Positions 52,108 to 62,206 are shown, counted from the stretch's first letter. The stretch is DNA of 64,000 nt from an uncultured Xanthomonas sp. (GCA_943912265.1 CALTTS010000008.1:62001-126000), one strand, 5' to 3'. Numbers and translations are program-made. The notes: generated by a model from the letters alone, not told the origin.

Positions 52108-53253
52108 ATGGCCAAGACACCGGGCGCCAAGCGCCGCATCCCGACCGCGGCGGCCAAGACCGTGCCCGCCGCCACGCCGGCCCTGTCCGACGTGCGCGCC
52201 AAGATCGACGAGATCGACCGCACCATCCAGTCGCTGATCGCCGAACGCGCGCGGTTTGCCCACCAGGTCGCCAAGGCCAAGGGCAAGCTGGCCGCCGCCG
52301 TGGACTATTACCGCCCCGAGCGCGAGGCACACGTGCTGCGCATGGTGGTGGACCGCAACGAAGGCCCGCTGTCGGACGAAGTGCTGGTGCACGTGTTCCG
52401 CGAAATCATGTCCGCCTGTCTGGCCCAGCAGGAGCCGCTGAAGATCGGCTACCTCGGCCCGGAAGGCACCTTCAGCCAGCAGGCCGTGCTCAAGCACTTC
52501 GGCCGCTCGGCGGTGGGCCTGCCGATGGCGACGATCGAGGAAGTGTTCCAGGAAGTGGAAGCGGGCAACGCCGATTTCGGCGTGGTGCCGGTGGAGAATT
52601 CGGGGCAGGGCACGATCCAGGTCACGCTGGACATGTTCCTGACCTCGGACTTGAAGATCTGCGGTGAAACCGAGCTGCGTGTGCACCAGTACCTGCTCTC
52701 GCGCACCGGCCGCATCGAGGACGTCGAGCGTATCTACGGCCATCCGCAGTCCTTCGCCCAGACCGCGGGCTGGCTGCGCGCCAACCTGCCCAAAGCCGAG
52801 AAGATCCCGGTGTCGAGCAATGCCGAGGGCGCGCGCCGCGCCCGCAACGCCGACGACGCGGCCGCGATCGGCGGCGAGAGCGCCGCGCAGGTCTACGGCC
52901 TGAAGAAGGTGTTCATGCGTTCGATCGAGGACGACGACGACAACACCACGCGCTTCCTCGTCATCGGCCGCCGGATCTTCCCGCCGTCCGGCCACGACCG
53001 CACCTCGATCCTGGTGTTCATCCACGACAAGCCCGGCGCGCTGTTCGACGTGCTCAGCCCGTTCGCCCGCCACGGCATCAGCATGAACCGGATCGAGTCG
53101 CGGCCCTCGCACCAGGCGCGCTGGGAGTACGGCTTCTTCATCGACCTGTCCGGCCATGTCGAGGACGAGGGCATGAAGCAGGCGCTGGCCGAGCTGAAGG
53201 CCCATTCGGCCGAGATCAAGGTGCTCGGCTCCTATCCGGTCGCGCTGCCCTGA
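52108..53253 (+). CDS. pheA: bifunctional chorismate mutase/prephenate dehydratase
   Basis: A 381-residue P-protein that converts chorismate through prephenate to phenylpyruvate. The chorismate mutase domain (residues ~27-105) carries VRAKIDEIDRTIQSLIAERA. The prephenate dehydratase domain (~110-285) carries GYLGPEGTFSQQAVLKHFG, VVPVENSGQGTI and NTTRFLVIGRR. A C-terminal ACT domain (~295-380) with DKPGALFDVLSPFARHGISM and the ESRP motif gives feedback inhibition by phenylalanine. The first ~25 residues are basic and variable. CGGAGA precedes the ATG. It is 26 bases after serC and 67 bases before aroA. Confidence 0.97.
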   Translation: MAKTPGAKRRIPTAAAKTVPAATPALSDVRAKIDEIDRTIQSLIAERARFAHQVAKAKGKLAAAVDYYRPEREAHVLRMVVDRNEGPLSDEVLVHVFREIMSACLAQQEPLKIGYLGPEGTFSQQAVLKHFGRSAVGLPMATIEEVFQEVEAGNADFGVVPVENSGQGTIQVTLDMFLTSDLKICGETELRVHQYLLSRTGRIEDVERIYGHPQSFAQTAGWLRANLPKAEKIPVSSNAEGARRARNADDAAAIGGESAAQVYGLKKVFMRSIEDDDDNTTRFLVIGRRIFPPSGHDRTSILVFIHDKPGALFDVLSPFARHGISMNRIESRPSHQARWEYGFFIDLSGHVEDEGMKQALAELKAHSAEIKVLGSYPVALP

Positions 53254-53320
53254 GCAGGTTGCGGCGGATCATGGTTTCCCCCATTTCCTCCGGTGCGCCC
53301 GCACCGTTCCCGAGATCGGC

Positions 53321-54628
53321 ATGAGCAAGCAGAACTGGGTCGCGCGCCGCGGCCAGGCATTGAACGGCACGCTGGAGATTCCCGGCGACAAGTCGGTATC
53401 GCACCGGGCGATCATGCTCGCGGCGCTGGCCGACGGCGTTTCGCGCATCGATGGGTTCCTCGAAGGCGAGGACACCCGTGCCACCGCGGCGATCTTCGCC
53501 CAACTCGGCGTGCGCATCGAGACGCCGTCGCCGTCGCAGCGCATCGTCCACGGCGTCGGCGTGGACGGCCTGAAGGCGCCGTCCGCGCCGCTGGACTGCG
53601 GCAATGCCGGCACCGGCATGCGCCTGATCGCCGGCCTGCTGGCGGCGCAGCCGTTCGACAGCACCCTGGTCGGCGATGCCTCGCTGTCGCGCCGGCCGAT
53701 GCGCCGCATCTTCGCGCCGCTGGGCGAGATGGGCGCGCTCATCGAGGCCGCCGAAGGCGGCACCCCGCCGCTGCGCATCCGGGGCGGGCAGGCGCTGCAG
53801 GGAATCGACTACGCCACGCCGGTGGCCAGCGCGCAGGTCAAGTCCTCGATCCTGCTGGCCGGCCTGTACGCGCAGGGCGAGACCAGCGTGCACGAGCCGC
53901 ACCCGACCCGCGACTACACCGAGCGCATGCTGTCCGCGTTCGGCATCAACATCGACTTCTCGCCCGGCGAGGCCAGCCTGCGCGGCGGCCAGCGCCTGCA
54001 TGCGACCGACATCGTGGTACCGGCGGACTTCTCGTCCGCGGCGTTCTTCATCACCGCCGCGGCGATCGTGCCCGGTTCGGAACTGCGCCTGCGCGCGATC
54101 GGCCTGAATCCGCGCCGCGTCGGCCTGCTGTCGGCGCTGCGGCTGATGGGCGCGGACATCGTCGAGCAGAACCACGGCTACCACGGCGGCGAGCCGATCG
54201 CCGACCTGATCGTCCGCCACGCGCCGCTGCACGGCATCGACGTGCCCGAGGAGCTGGTGCCGGACATGATCGACGAGTTCCCGGCACTGTTCGTCGCGGC
54301 CGCCTGCGCCGAAGGCGAAACCGTGGTGCGCGGCGCGGCCGAACTGCGGGTCAAGGAATCGGACCGCCTGGCAACGATGGCCGCCGGCCTGCGCGAGCTG
54401 GGCCTGCGCGTGGACGAGACGCCGGATGGCGCGACCATCCATCCCGGCGCGCTGCACGGCGGCCGCATCGACAGCCACGGCGATCACCGCATCGCGATGG
54501 CGTTCGCGGTGGCCGGGCAGCGCAGCGAGGGCGAGATCGCGATCGACGACGTGGCCAACGTGGCGACCTCGTTCCCGGGCTTCGACACGCTGGCCGGCAA
54601 CGCCGGCTTCGGGCTCCGCGCCGCCTGA
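53321..54628 (+). CDS. aroA: 3-phosphoshikimate 1-carboxyvinyltransferase (EPSP synthase)
   Basis: A 435-residue EPSP synthase, the sixth step of the shikimate pathway. Near the N-terminus is IPGDKSVSHRAIMLAALADG with the catalytic Lys. The active-site loop reads LDCGNAGTGMRLIAGLL near residue 90, then GDASLSRRPMRRIFAPL, and RVKESDRLATMAAGLRELG and DHRIAMAFAVAG at the C-terminal end. The loop and the RPMRRIFAPL segment match class II EPSP synthases. The conserved Gly in GNAGTG is unchanged. It ends the serC-pheA operon and is convergent with the TonB-like gene 44 bases away. Confidence 0.96.
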   Translation: MSKQNWVARRGQALNGTLEIPGDKSVSHRAIMLAALADGVSRIDGFLEGEDTRATAAIFAQLGVRIETPSPSQRIVHGVGVDGLKAPSAPLDCGNAGTGMRLIAGLLAAQPFDSTLVGDASLSRRPMRRIFAPLGEMGALIEAAEGGTPPLRIRGGQALQGIDYATPVASAQVKSSILLAGLYAQGETSVHEPHPTRDYTERMLSAFGINIDFSPGEASLRGGQRLHATDIVVPADFSSAAFFITAAAIVPGSELRLRAIGLNPRRVGLLSALRLMGADIVEQNHGYHGGEPIADLIVRHAPLHGIDVPEELVPDMIDEFPALFVAAACAEGETVVRGAAELRVKESDRLATMAAGLRELGLRVDETPDGATIHPGALHGGRIDSHGDHRIAMAFAVAGQRSEGEIAIDDVANVATSFPGFDTLAGNAGFGLRAA

Positions 54629-54672
54629 GCGCAGGCCGCATCCGCCGGTCGCGGCGGGCGTCGTTGCCGGGG

Positions 54673-55353
54673 TCAGGGCCCGGCGCGGAAATCGAACGGA
54701 ATCTCGAGCACGCCGGGCACCGCCTGGCCGTTGCGCAGCGCCGGCTGGAACCGCCAGTTGCGCACCGCATCGACGGCGGCACGGTCCAGGTCGCGCGACC
54801 CGCTGCGGTCGACCACCACCACCGCGCCCGGCACGCCCTGGGCATCCACCTCCACGCGCACGCGCACCGTGCCGCCCTGTCCGCTGCGCAGGGCGCTGGC
54901 GGGATATTCCGGCTGCGGCGACAGGTCCGGGATCGGCACCGGCAGTTCGCGCGTGGCGATGCCCGCCGCGGGCGCGGCCGGGACGGCCGCCGGCGCCGGT
55001 GCAGCGGGAGTCGCCGGAACGGGGGCCGCGGCGACGGCCGCCGCATCCACGGGAGCCGGCGCGGCGGCGGGAGGCGGCGCATCGGCCGCCGCCGCGGCGT
55101 CGGGCGCGGCCGGGGCCGGGGCGGGCATGTCGCTGGCGCCGCCCTTGGCCACCGGCTCGGGCAGGGGCAGGGCGGATGCGGCCTTGCCGTCGTCCCCGTC
55201 GGCCGCATCCGGGCGATAGAAGTCGTGGCCGCGACCGCCCAGCCAGACAAGGAAGAACAGCAGGAAACCGGCGCCGAAGGCGAAGCCGGCGATCTTCAGC
55301 GTGCGGCGCGGCAGGCTGAGCACGAACGGCGGTTCGTTGTCGTCTGTGGACAT
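54673..55353 (-). CDS. energy transducer TonB-like protein
   Basis: A 226-residue TonB family protein. A single membrane helix (IAGFAFGAGFLLFFLVWLGG) lies near residues 20-40, followed by a ~90-residue Pro/Ala linker that can span the periplasm. The TonB C-terminal domain is at residues ~135-226 (QPEYPASALRSGQGGTVRVR, then VVDRSGSRDLDRAAVDAVRN, WRFQPALRNG). It lacks ExbB/ExbD next to it. The start 55353 gives a short cytoplasmic tail (MSTDDNEPP). A second TonB beside the receptor gene in this genome is likely but is not in the window. It is divergent from serS. Confidence 0.87.
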   Translation of the reverse strand: MSTDDNEPPFVLSLPRRTLKIAGFAFGAGFLLFFLVWLGGRGHDFYRPDAADGDDGKAASALPLPEPVAKGGASDMPAPAPAAPDAAAAADAPPPAAAPAPVDAAAVAAAPVPATPAAPAPAAVPAAPAAGIATRELPVPIPDLSPQPEYPASALRSGQGGTVRVRVEVDAQGVPGAVVVVDRSGSRDLDRAAVDAVRNWRFQPALRNGQAVPGVLEIPFDFRAGP

Positions 55354-55430
55354 GCGGATTGGCCAGAAGCGGAAAGCCGATTCTGGCACAGGCCCGCAAC
55401 CGCGGCGCAGCAAGGAAGCAGGCAAAAGGG

Positions 55431-55436
55431 GATAAT
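55431..55436 (+). promoter_or_regulatory. probable -10 box of serS
   Basis: GATAAT lies 30 bases upstream of the serS ATG, in the divergent region shared with the TonB-like gene. A leader of about 24 bases is expected. No -35 sequence is clear. Confidence 0.5.
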
Positions 55437-55466
55437 GCGCGCCTCGCCACATCCGTTGCCGCATCC

Positions 55467-56747
55467 ATGCTCGATCCCGTCCTGCTCCGCACCCAGCCCG
55501 CCGAACTCGCCCAGCGCCTGAAGGCCACCCGGGGCTACGACCTCGACGTGGCCGCGCTGGAAGCGCTGGAAGCCGACCGCAAGCGCATCCAAGTGCGCAC
55601 GCAGGAGCTGCAGAACCTGCGCAACACGCGCTCCAAGGCGATCGGCCAGGCCAAGGCCAAGGGCGAGGACGTCGCCGCGCTGCTGGCTGAAGTGGCCGGT
55701 TTCGGCGAGGAGCTGAAGGCGTCGGAAACCGCGCTGGACGCGCTGCGCGCCAGGATCGAAGCCATCGCCCTGAGCGTGCCGAACCTGCCCGCCGCCGACG
55801 TGCCGCAGGGCGCCGACGAACGCGACAACGTCGAGCAGCAGCGCTGGGGCACGCCGCGCGCGTTCGACTTCCCGGTCAAGGACCATGTCGACCTCGGCGC
55901 GCGCAAGGGCTGGCTGGACGGCGAGACCGCGGCCAAGCTGTCCGGCACCCGCTTCACCGTGCTGCGCGGCGAGCTGGCCCGGCTGCACCGGGCGCTGGCG
56001 CAGTTCATGCTGAACCTGCACACCGGCGAGCACGGCTACGAAGAGGTCAACGTGCCGCTGATCGTCAACGCCGACACGCTGCGCGGCACCGGCCAGCTGC
56101 CGAAGTTCGAGGAAGACCTGTTCAGGACGTCGATCGGCGACGCCACGCGCTATCTGATCCCGACCGCCGAAGTGTCGCTGACCAACATCGTCCGCGACGA
56201 GATCGTCGAGGACGCGGCGCTGCCGCTGCGCATGGCCGCGCATTCGCAGTGCTTCCGCTCCGAAGCCGGCAGCGGCGGCCGCGACGTGCGCGGCATGATC
56301 CGCCAGCACCAGTTCGAGAAAGTGGAGCTGGTGAGCATCTGCCGGCCGGAGGACAGCGAGGCCGAGCACCGGCGCATGACCCGCTGCGCCGAAACCGTGC
56401 TCGAGCGGCTCGGCCTGCCGTACCGCAAGGTGCTGCTGTGCACCGGCGACATGGGCTTCTCGGCCGCCAAGACCTGGGACCTGGAAGTGTGGCTGCCTTC
56501 GCAGGACACCTACCGCGAGATTTCCTCGTGCTCGAACTGCGGCGACTTCCAGGCCCGGCGCATGCAGGCCCGCTGGCGCAACCCGGCCACCGGCAAGCCG
56601 GAGCTGGTGCACACGCTGAACGGTTCCGGCGTGGCGGTCGGCCGGGCGCTGGTGGCGGTGATGGAGAACTACCAGAACGCCGACGGCTCGATCACCGTGC
56701 CCGAGGTGCTACGCCCGTGGATGGGCGGGCTGGACCGCATTTCTTGA
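55467..56747 (+). CDS. serS: seryl-tRNA synthetase
   Basis: A 426-residue class II synthetase that charges tRNA-Ser. The N-terminal coiled-coil arm (residues ~5-105) that binds the tRNA long arm has DRKRIQVRTQELQNLRNTRS. Motif 2 is FRSEAGSGGRDVRGMIRQHQ, with LIPTAEVSLTN before it. The C-terminal motif 3 region reads HTLNGSGVAVGRALVAVMEN, followed by YQNADGSITVPEVLRPWM. All catalytic blocks are present. Length is normal. The tRNA-Ser gene lies 1.1 kb further on. Confidence 0.97.
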   Translation: MLDPVLLRTQPAELAQRLKATRGYDLDVAALEALEADRKRIQVRTQELQNLRNTRSKAIGQAKAKGEDVAALLAEVAGFGEELKASETALDALRARIEAIALSVPNLPAADVPQGADERDNVEQQRWGTPRAFDFPVKDHVDLGARKGWLDGETAAKLSGTRFTVLRGELARLHRALAQFMLNLHTGEHGYEEVNVPLIVNADTLRGTGQLPKFEEDLFRTSIGDATRYLIPTAEVSLTNIVRDEIVEDAALPLRMAAHSQCFRSEAGSGGRDVRGMIRQHQFEKVELVSICRPEDSEAEHRRMTRCAETVLERLGLPYRKVLLCTGDMGFSAAKTWDLEVWLPSQDTYREISSCSNCGDFQARRMQARWRNPATGKPELVHTLNGSGVAVGRALVAVMENYQNADGSITVPEVLRPWMGGLDRIS

Positions 56748-56759
56748 CGACGAAAACGC

Positions 56760-56789
56760 AACGATGCCGCCATATTGGCCGGCATCGTT
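56760..56789 (+). terminator. hairpin downstream of serS
   Basis: AACGATGCCG (56760-56769) and CGGCATCGTT (56780-56789) form a perfect 10-bp stem with a 10-base loop, 12 bases after the serS stop. No T-tract follows. It may be an attenuated terminator, or an operator for the LysR gene that begins 58 bases later. Confidence 0.45.
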
Positions 56790-56846
56790 GCAGCCATGTA
56801 GGTCGTGTGATGGAATGAAGGCGTTTTCCGTCACCGGATCGGCCGC

Positions 56847-57833
56847 ATGCACGACCTCAACGACCTGTACTACTTCGCGATGGTGGTCGACCACGGCGGC
56901 TTCGCGGCCGCCGAGCGGGCGCTGGGCATCCCCAAATCGCGTCTGAGCCGCCGCATCAGCCAGCTCGAGACCGACCTGGGCGTGCGCCTGCTGCAGCGTT
57001 CCACCCGCCGCTTCGCGGTCACCGACGTCGGCCTGAGCGTGCACCGCCATGCCCAGACCATGCTTGCCGAAGCGCAGGCCGCGCGCGAGGTGGTGGACCG
57101 GCTCAGCGCCGAGCCGCGCGGCACGGTGCGGGTCAGCGTGCCGGTCGCGCTGGCGCAGATGCAGATGCCCAAGCTGCTGCCCCGGTTCCTCGACCAGTAC
57201 CCCAAGGTGCGGCTGCAGCTGAGCGTCACCAACCGCCGCGTGGACGTGATCAACGAAGGCTACGACGTGGCCCTGCGCGTGCGTTCGCGCCTGGACGACG
57301 ACGGCAGCCTGGTGATGCGCAGCTTCGGCCAGGTGCAGGAGCTGCTGGTGGCCAGCCCGAAATATCTGGACCGGGCAGGGCGGCCGAAGGACCCGGATGA
57401 ACTGGCCGCACACGTCACCCTCAGTTCCAGCGAGGACGAGGCACGGCAGCGCTGGGAGCTGCAGGGCCCGGATGGCGAGATCCGCCGCGTGGACATCAAG
57501 CCGCGGGTGGCGGGGTTCGATTTCCCGCTGCTGCAGTCGATGGTCAAGGACGGTTTCGGCATCACCATGCTGCCCGAGACGGTCTGCTCGGAGGCCGTGC
57601 GCCGCGGCGAGCTGGAAGTGGTGCTGCCCGAGTGGTCGGTGCCGCAGGGCATCTGCCACGCCGTGTTCGCCTCGCGCCGCGGCCTGTTGCCGGCGGTGCG
57701 GGTGTTCATCGACTTCCTCGCCGAGAACCTGCCGCGCGAGATCGAACTGTCGCGGCTGGACTGCGGCAACTGCCCGAAGAAGGGCCGGGCCGACGCGGCC
57801 GTCGTCCAACCGGCCGCCGCCGCGACGGCCTGA
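56847..57833 (+). CDS. LysR family transcriptional regulator
   Basis: A 328-residue LysR regulator. The helix-turn-helix is MHDLNDLYYFAMVVDHGGFA, then AERALGIPKSRLSRRISQLE. The effector domain carries RGTVRVSVPVALAQMQMPKL and DVALRVRSRLDDDGSLVMRS, then GFGITMLPETVC. This wording is typical of the DmlR/YafC-like subgroup. The C-terminus has two cysteines (DCGNCPKKGR) and an alanine-rich tail. Its target is unknown. No divergent partner gene exists: serS runs in the same direction upstream and tRNA-Ser follows. Confidence 0.92.
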   Translation: MHDLNDLYYFAMVVDHGGFAAAERALGIPKSRLSRRISQLETDLGVRLLQRSTRRFAVTDVGLSVHRHAQTMLAEAQAAREVVDRLSAEPRGTVRVSVPVALAQMQMPKLLPRFLDQYPKVRLQLSVTNRRVDVINEGYDVALRVRSRLDDDGSLVMRSFGQVQELLVASPKYLDRAGRPKDPDELAAHVTLSSSEDEARQRWELQGPDGEIRRVDIKPRVAGFDFPLLQSMVKDGFGITMLPETVCSEAVRRGELEVVLPEWSVPQGICHAVFASRRGLLPAVRVFIDFLAENLPREIELSRLDCGNCPKKGRADAAVVQPAAAATA

Positions 57834-57902
57834 CCGGTTCCTCGTTCCCGGCACGGCATGCGAGAATGCCGCGCGTCGTCGCGGCGCCTGGCAATCCATC
57901 GC

Positions 57903-57992
57903 GGAGAGATGGCCGAGCGGTTTAAGGCACCGGTCTTGAAAACCGGCGAAGGGTCAAACCTTCCGTGGGTTCGAATCCCACTCTCTCCGCCA
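57903..57992 (+). tRNA. tRNA-Ser (anticodon TGA)
   Basis: A complete 90-base serine tRNA. The 7-bp acceptor pairs 57903-57909 with 57982-57988, followed by G and an encoded CCA (57990-57992). The anticodon TGA is at 57937-57939 in a CTTGAAA loop closed by CCGGT/ACCGG. A long variable arm follows, as expected of class II tRNAs, and the T-loop TTCGAAT is standard. It is followed by an AT-rich stretch with signs of an old integration event. Confidence 0.97.
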
Positions 57993-58030
57993 ATTAGCAA
58001 TCTAAGGCGCTGATTTAATAGGTTTTTTTC

Positions 58031-58176
58031 TTAATTTCCTGTATCAACCCCATGTTTCGCCCCATGTTCTGATATCGCATCGGCTTGGGCGATGAAGGCG
58101 AGGATATAGGCATCGATATCGGTGGACAGCCACAGTGAGCGCATGCCGTCCTTGCGGGGAGCGAAACTCTCCGCCA
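58031..58176 (-). pseudogene. relic of an AlpA-like (excisionase-type) gene next to tRNA-Ser
   Basis: Reading leftward, the frame encodes SFAPRKDGMRSLWLSTDIDA followed by YILAFIAQAD before stopping at a TAA (58031-58033). This resembles the C-terminal half of AlpA-type helix-turn-helix proteins of integrative elements (x-P-R-K-D-G-x-R-S-x-W-L-x-x-x-I-D-x-Y-I). The N-terminal half is missing and no start precedes it. Similarity ends near a 10-base repeat of the tRNA 3' end (58167-58176). The local base composition toward the tRNA is AT-rich. It is probably the scar of an element that integrated at tRNA-Ser. Confidence 0.5.
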
Positions 58177-58214
58177 CACCCGCAGCGTGTTGCGCCATTC
58201 CGGGCAGGGGAATC

Positions 58215-59507
<1,293 letters not shown>

Positions 59508-59550
59508 ATCGCCGGCCGACGCGTCGTCGGCCAATCCATGCAAAAAACGT

Positions 59551-59579
59551 TTGACCATCCCGTCGGGCCTCACTAGAAT
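59551..59579 (+). promoter_or_regulatory. promoter of tRNA-Val
   Basis: TTGACC (-35) and TAGAAT (-10, 59574-59579) are separated by 17 bases, the canonical sigma-70 spacing. The -10 box ends 22 bases before the tRNA. This is the best-defined promoter in the window and supports TAGAAT as the preferred -10 of the genome. Confidence 0.85.
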
Positions 59580-59601
59580 GCGCGCCTCGACTGACGCAGT
59601 C

Positions 59602-59676
59602 GGGGCGGTTAGCTCAGCGGTAGAGCATTGCCTTCACACGGCAAGGGTCACAGGTTCGATCCCTGTACCGCCCACC
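59602..59676 (+). tRNA. tRNA-Val (anticodon CAC)
   Basis: A complete 75-base valine tRNA with GGGCGGT/ACCGCCC acceptor stem, TAGCTCAGCGG D-arm, anticodon CAC in a TTCACAC loop closed by TTGCC/GGCAA, T-loop TTCGATC and encoded CCA (59674-59676). It has its own promoter and terminator and is monocistronic. Confidence 0.97.
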
Positions 59677-59688
59677 AGAATCAAGCAA

Positions 59689-59716
59689 GAGCCGGCTTCC
59701 CAGCCGGCTTTTCTTT
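59689..59716 (+). terminator. rho-independent terminator of tRNA-Val
   Basis: AGCCGGC and GCCGGCT pair around TTCCCA (59689-59708), followed by TTTCTTTT. It begins 12 bases after the tRNA 3' end. Confidence 0.9.
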
Positions 59717-59764
59717 TGTGCGTCATGCGTGCGTGACTGTACGACGCCCGCCGCCACGGTGGGT

Positions 59765-60886
59765 TCATGGCGTCTTGAACGGCGAACGTGCGGCCAGCAT
59801 CGCCGCGTGCCGGCGGACGACGCGCACTTCCTCGTCGCACCATTCGGCCAGGGCCTGGCGGAACCGCCGGTCGGCGATCCAGTGGCGGCTGTGGACGATG
59901 GCGGGCAGGAAGCCGCGCGCGAGCTTGTGTTCGCCCTGCGCGCCGGGTTGGAAATGCCGCAGCCCTTCGCGCAGGCAGTAGTCGATGCCCTGGTAATAGC
60001 AGGTTTCGAAGTGCAGCCCCGGCAACTCGGCCGTGCTGCCCCAGTAGCGGCCGTACAGCGTGTCCGCGCCGCGCAGGCACCATGCGCCGGCAACGGGCTG
60101 GCCGGCATGTTCGGCCAGGATCAGCACCAGTTGCCGCGGCATCGCTTGCGCAAGATGCCCGAGGAATCCGCGGGTCAGGGCCGGCGGGTTGCCGTATTCC
60201 CGGAACGTGCGCAGGTAGAACGCATGCATCGCATCCAGGTCGGCCGCGGAAGCCTCGTCGCCCTGCACGACGCGGAACCGCACGCCGGAACGGGCCACGC
60301 GCGCGCGCTCCTGCCGGATGTTCTTGCGGTGGCGATGGTCGAAGGCGGACAGGTAGTCGTCGAACGTCGCCCAGCCGGCGTTGCGCCAGTGGTACTGCAC
60401 GTCGATTCGGGCCAGCCAGTCGTCGGGGAAGCCCGCATCTTCGGGTTCGCCGGCGAAGTTGACGTGCGCGGAGGAGAGTCCCGCCAAGTTCGCGAAGTCG
60501 ACGATCGCATCGCGCAGGCGGCTGCGGCCCGCCTCGTCGCAGGCCAGCAGGCGCGGGCCGGTCACGGGCGAGTAGGGCACCGCGCACAGCCATTTCGGGT
60601 AGTAGTCACGGCCGTGGTCGGCATGGGCCTGCGCCCATGCATGGTCGAAGACGAACTCGCCATGTGAATTGGCTTTCAGGTAACCCGGCGCCGCCGCCTG
60701 CAGCCGGTCGCCTTCCCACAAGGTGAGGTGATGGGGCGTCCAGCCCCAGGCTTCGCGCAGGCAGCCGCAGCGTTCGAGGCCGGCCAGGAACGCATGCGCG
60801 ACGAACGGATTGGTGCCGTCGTGCAGGCCGTCCCATTGCGCGGGCGACACCTCGTCGAGCCGTTGCAGCCAGCGGATGCGCATCAT
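59765..60886 (-). CDS. GNAT family N-acetyltransferase (COG3146-type)
   Basis: A 373-residue protein of the COG3146 (peptidogalycan biosynthesis/FemAB-like) GNAT family. It starts RIRWLQRLDEVSPAQWDGLH and contains NPFVAHAFLAGLERCGC, WGWTPHHLTLWEGDRLQAAA, then DYLSAFDHRHRKNIRQERAR, which is typical. The central HFETCYYQGIDYCLREGLRH and GAQGEHKLARGFLPAIVHSR are other conserved blocks. Its substrate has not been assigned to my knowledge. It lies downstream of trxB with a 103-base gap on the same strand, so the two may be co-transcribed. Confidence 0.88.
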   Translation of the reverse strand: MMRIRWLQRLDEVSPAQWDGLHDGTNPFVAHAFLAGLERCGCLREAWGWTPHHLTLWEGDRLQAAAPGYLKANSHGEFVFDHAWAQAHADHGRDYYPKWLCAVPYSPVTGPRLLACDEAGRSRLRDAIVDFANLAGLSSAHVNFAGEPEDAGFPDDWLARIDVQYHWRNAGWATFDDYLSAFDHRHRKNIRQERARVARSGVRFRVVQGDEASAADLDAMHAFYLRTFREYGNPPALTRGFLGHLAQAMPRQLVLILAEHAGQPVAGAWCLRGADTLYGRYWGSTAELPGLHFETCYYQGIDYCLREGLRHFQPGAQGEHKLARGFLPAIVHSRHWIADRRFRQALAEWCDEEVRVVRRHAAMLAARSPFKTP

Positions 60887-60989
60887 GCCGGCCCGCCCGC
60901 ATCGACAAGGGCGGCGACAGGCCCGATGCCGGCGATGCGAACCGGTCGACGGCCCGCGTCCGCATCGTCAGGCGAGGCCGGCCCCGGTG

Positions 60990-61943
60990 TCATCCGAGGT
61001 TGTCGAGGTACCGTTCCGCGTCCAGTGCCGCCATGCAGCCGAAACCGGCCGAGGTGATGGCCTGGCGATAGTGCTGGTCGGCCACGTCGCCGCAGGCGAA
61101 CACGCCTTCCACCGAGGTCTGGGTGGCATTGCCTTCCAGGCCGGAACGGATGCTCAGGTAGCCGTTGTTCATCGCCAGCTGGCCTTCGAACAGGCCGGTG
61201 TTGGGCGTGTGGCCGATGGCGACGAAGAAGCCGTGCACCGGGATGTCGCGGGTGCCGCCGTCCAGCACCGACTTGACCCGCACCCCGGTGACGCCGGCAT
61301 CGTCGCCGAGCACTTCGTCCACGGCATGGTTCCACACCAGCTCGATCTTGCCGGCCGCGGCCTTGGCGAACAGCTTGTCCTGCATGATCTTCTCCGCGCG
61401 CAGGCTGTCGCGGCGGTGCACCAGGTAGACCTTGCGGGCGATATTGGACAGGTACAGCGCCTCCTCGACCGCGGTGTTGCCGCCGCCGATCACCGCGACA
61501 TCCTGCTCGCGGTAGAAGAAGCCGTCGCAGGTGGCGCAGGCGGACACGCCGCGGCCCTTGAACTTCTCCTCCGATTCGATGCCCAGGTAGCGGGCGCTGG
61601 CGCCGGTGGCGACGATCAGCGCATCGCAGGTGTAGACGCCGCTGTCGCCCTCCAGCCGGAACGGACGCTGCGACAGGTCGGCGGTGTGGATGTGGTCGAA
61701 CACCACCTCGGTCTCGAAGCGCTCGGCGTGCTGCTGCAGGCGCTGCATCAGCTCCGGCCCCTGCACGCCGGCCACGTCGCCGGGCCAGTTGTCCACCTCG
61801 GTGGTGGTCATCAGCTGGCCGCCCTGTTCCAGCCCGGTGATCAGCAACGGCTTGAGGTTGGCGCGTGCGCCGTAGACGGCTGCCGTCCAGCCGGCCGGGC
61901 CGGAACCGAGGATCAGCAGGCGGCTGTGCTTGGGAGTGCTCAT
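60990..61943 (-). CDS. trxB: thioredoxin-disulfide reductase
   Basis: A 317-residue FAD enzyme that reduces thioredoxin with NADPH. The FAD motif is LILGSGPAGWTAAVYGARAN near residue 9, and the redox-active CATC is in GRGVSACATCDGFFYREQDV near residue 138. The NADPH motif is VIGGGNTAVEEALYLSN. The end has GVFACGDVADQHYRQAITSA. Everything needed is present. The start at 61943 has only a weak ribosome-binding site. It is divergent from ftsK, 263 bases away, an order seen in many gammaproteobacteria. Confidence 0.97.
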   Translation of the reverse strand: MSTPKHSRLLILGSGPAGWTAAVYGARANLKPLLITGLEQGGQLMTTTEVDNWPGDVAGVQGPELMQRLQQHAERFETEVVFDHIHTADLSQRPFRLEGDSGVYTCDALIVATGASARYLGIESEEKFKGRGVSACATCDGFFYREQDVAVIGGGNTAVEEALYLSNIARKVYLVHRRDSLRAEKIMQDKLFAKAAAGKIELVWNHAVDEVLGDDAGVTGVRVKSVLDGGTRDIPVHGFFVAIGHTPNTGLFEGQLAMNNGYLSIRSGLEGNATQTSVEGVFACGDVADQHYRQAITSAGFGCMAALDAERYLDNLG

Positions 61944-62206
61944 GTATACTCGCTGTAAGTCAGGAAAAAGCCCGGAACCTGCACCCGGCGGATGGCCGGG
62001 GCACGCGGGATGGCGGATAGAGTGAAGGCCGGCACCGGTCGAATCAAGGCGAGCGGATAGAACGGCGAAGCGCATCGGCGCCTGCCTTGCGGCGCTTGGC
62101 CTTGTCCCCATGCCGCCGGCAGACAGGGCCGCGTTGCCGGCTGATCCGCCCCCGGTTTTCCTTTACCATCAGTCACTAGCACGACATTCCCGAGGTTCGG
62201 TCACGG

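Noticed and set aside
61944..62206. Regulatory elements between trxB and ftsK
   Set aside because: Several weak -10-like words (for example TACCAT at 62164) are present but none has a matching -35 box or good spacing.
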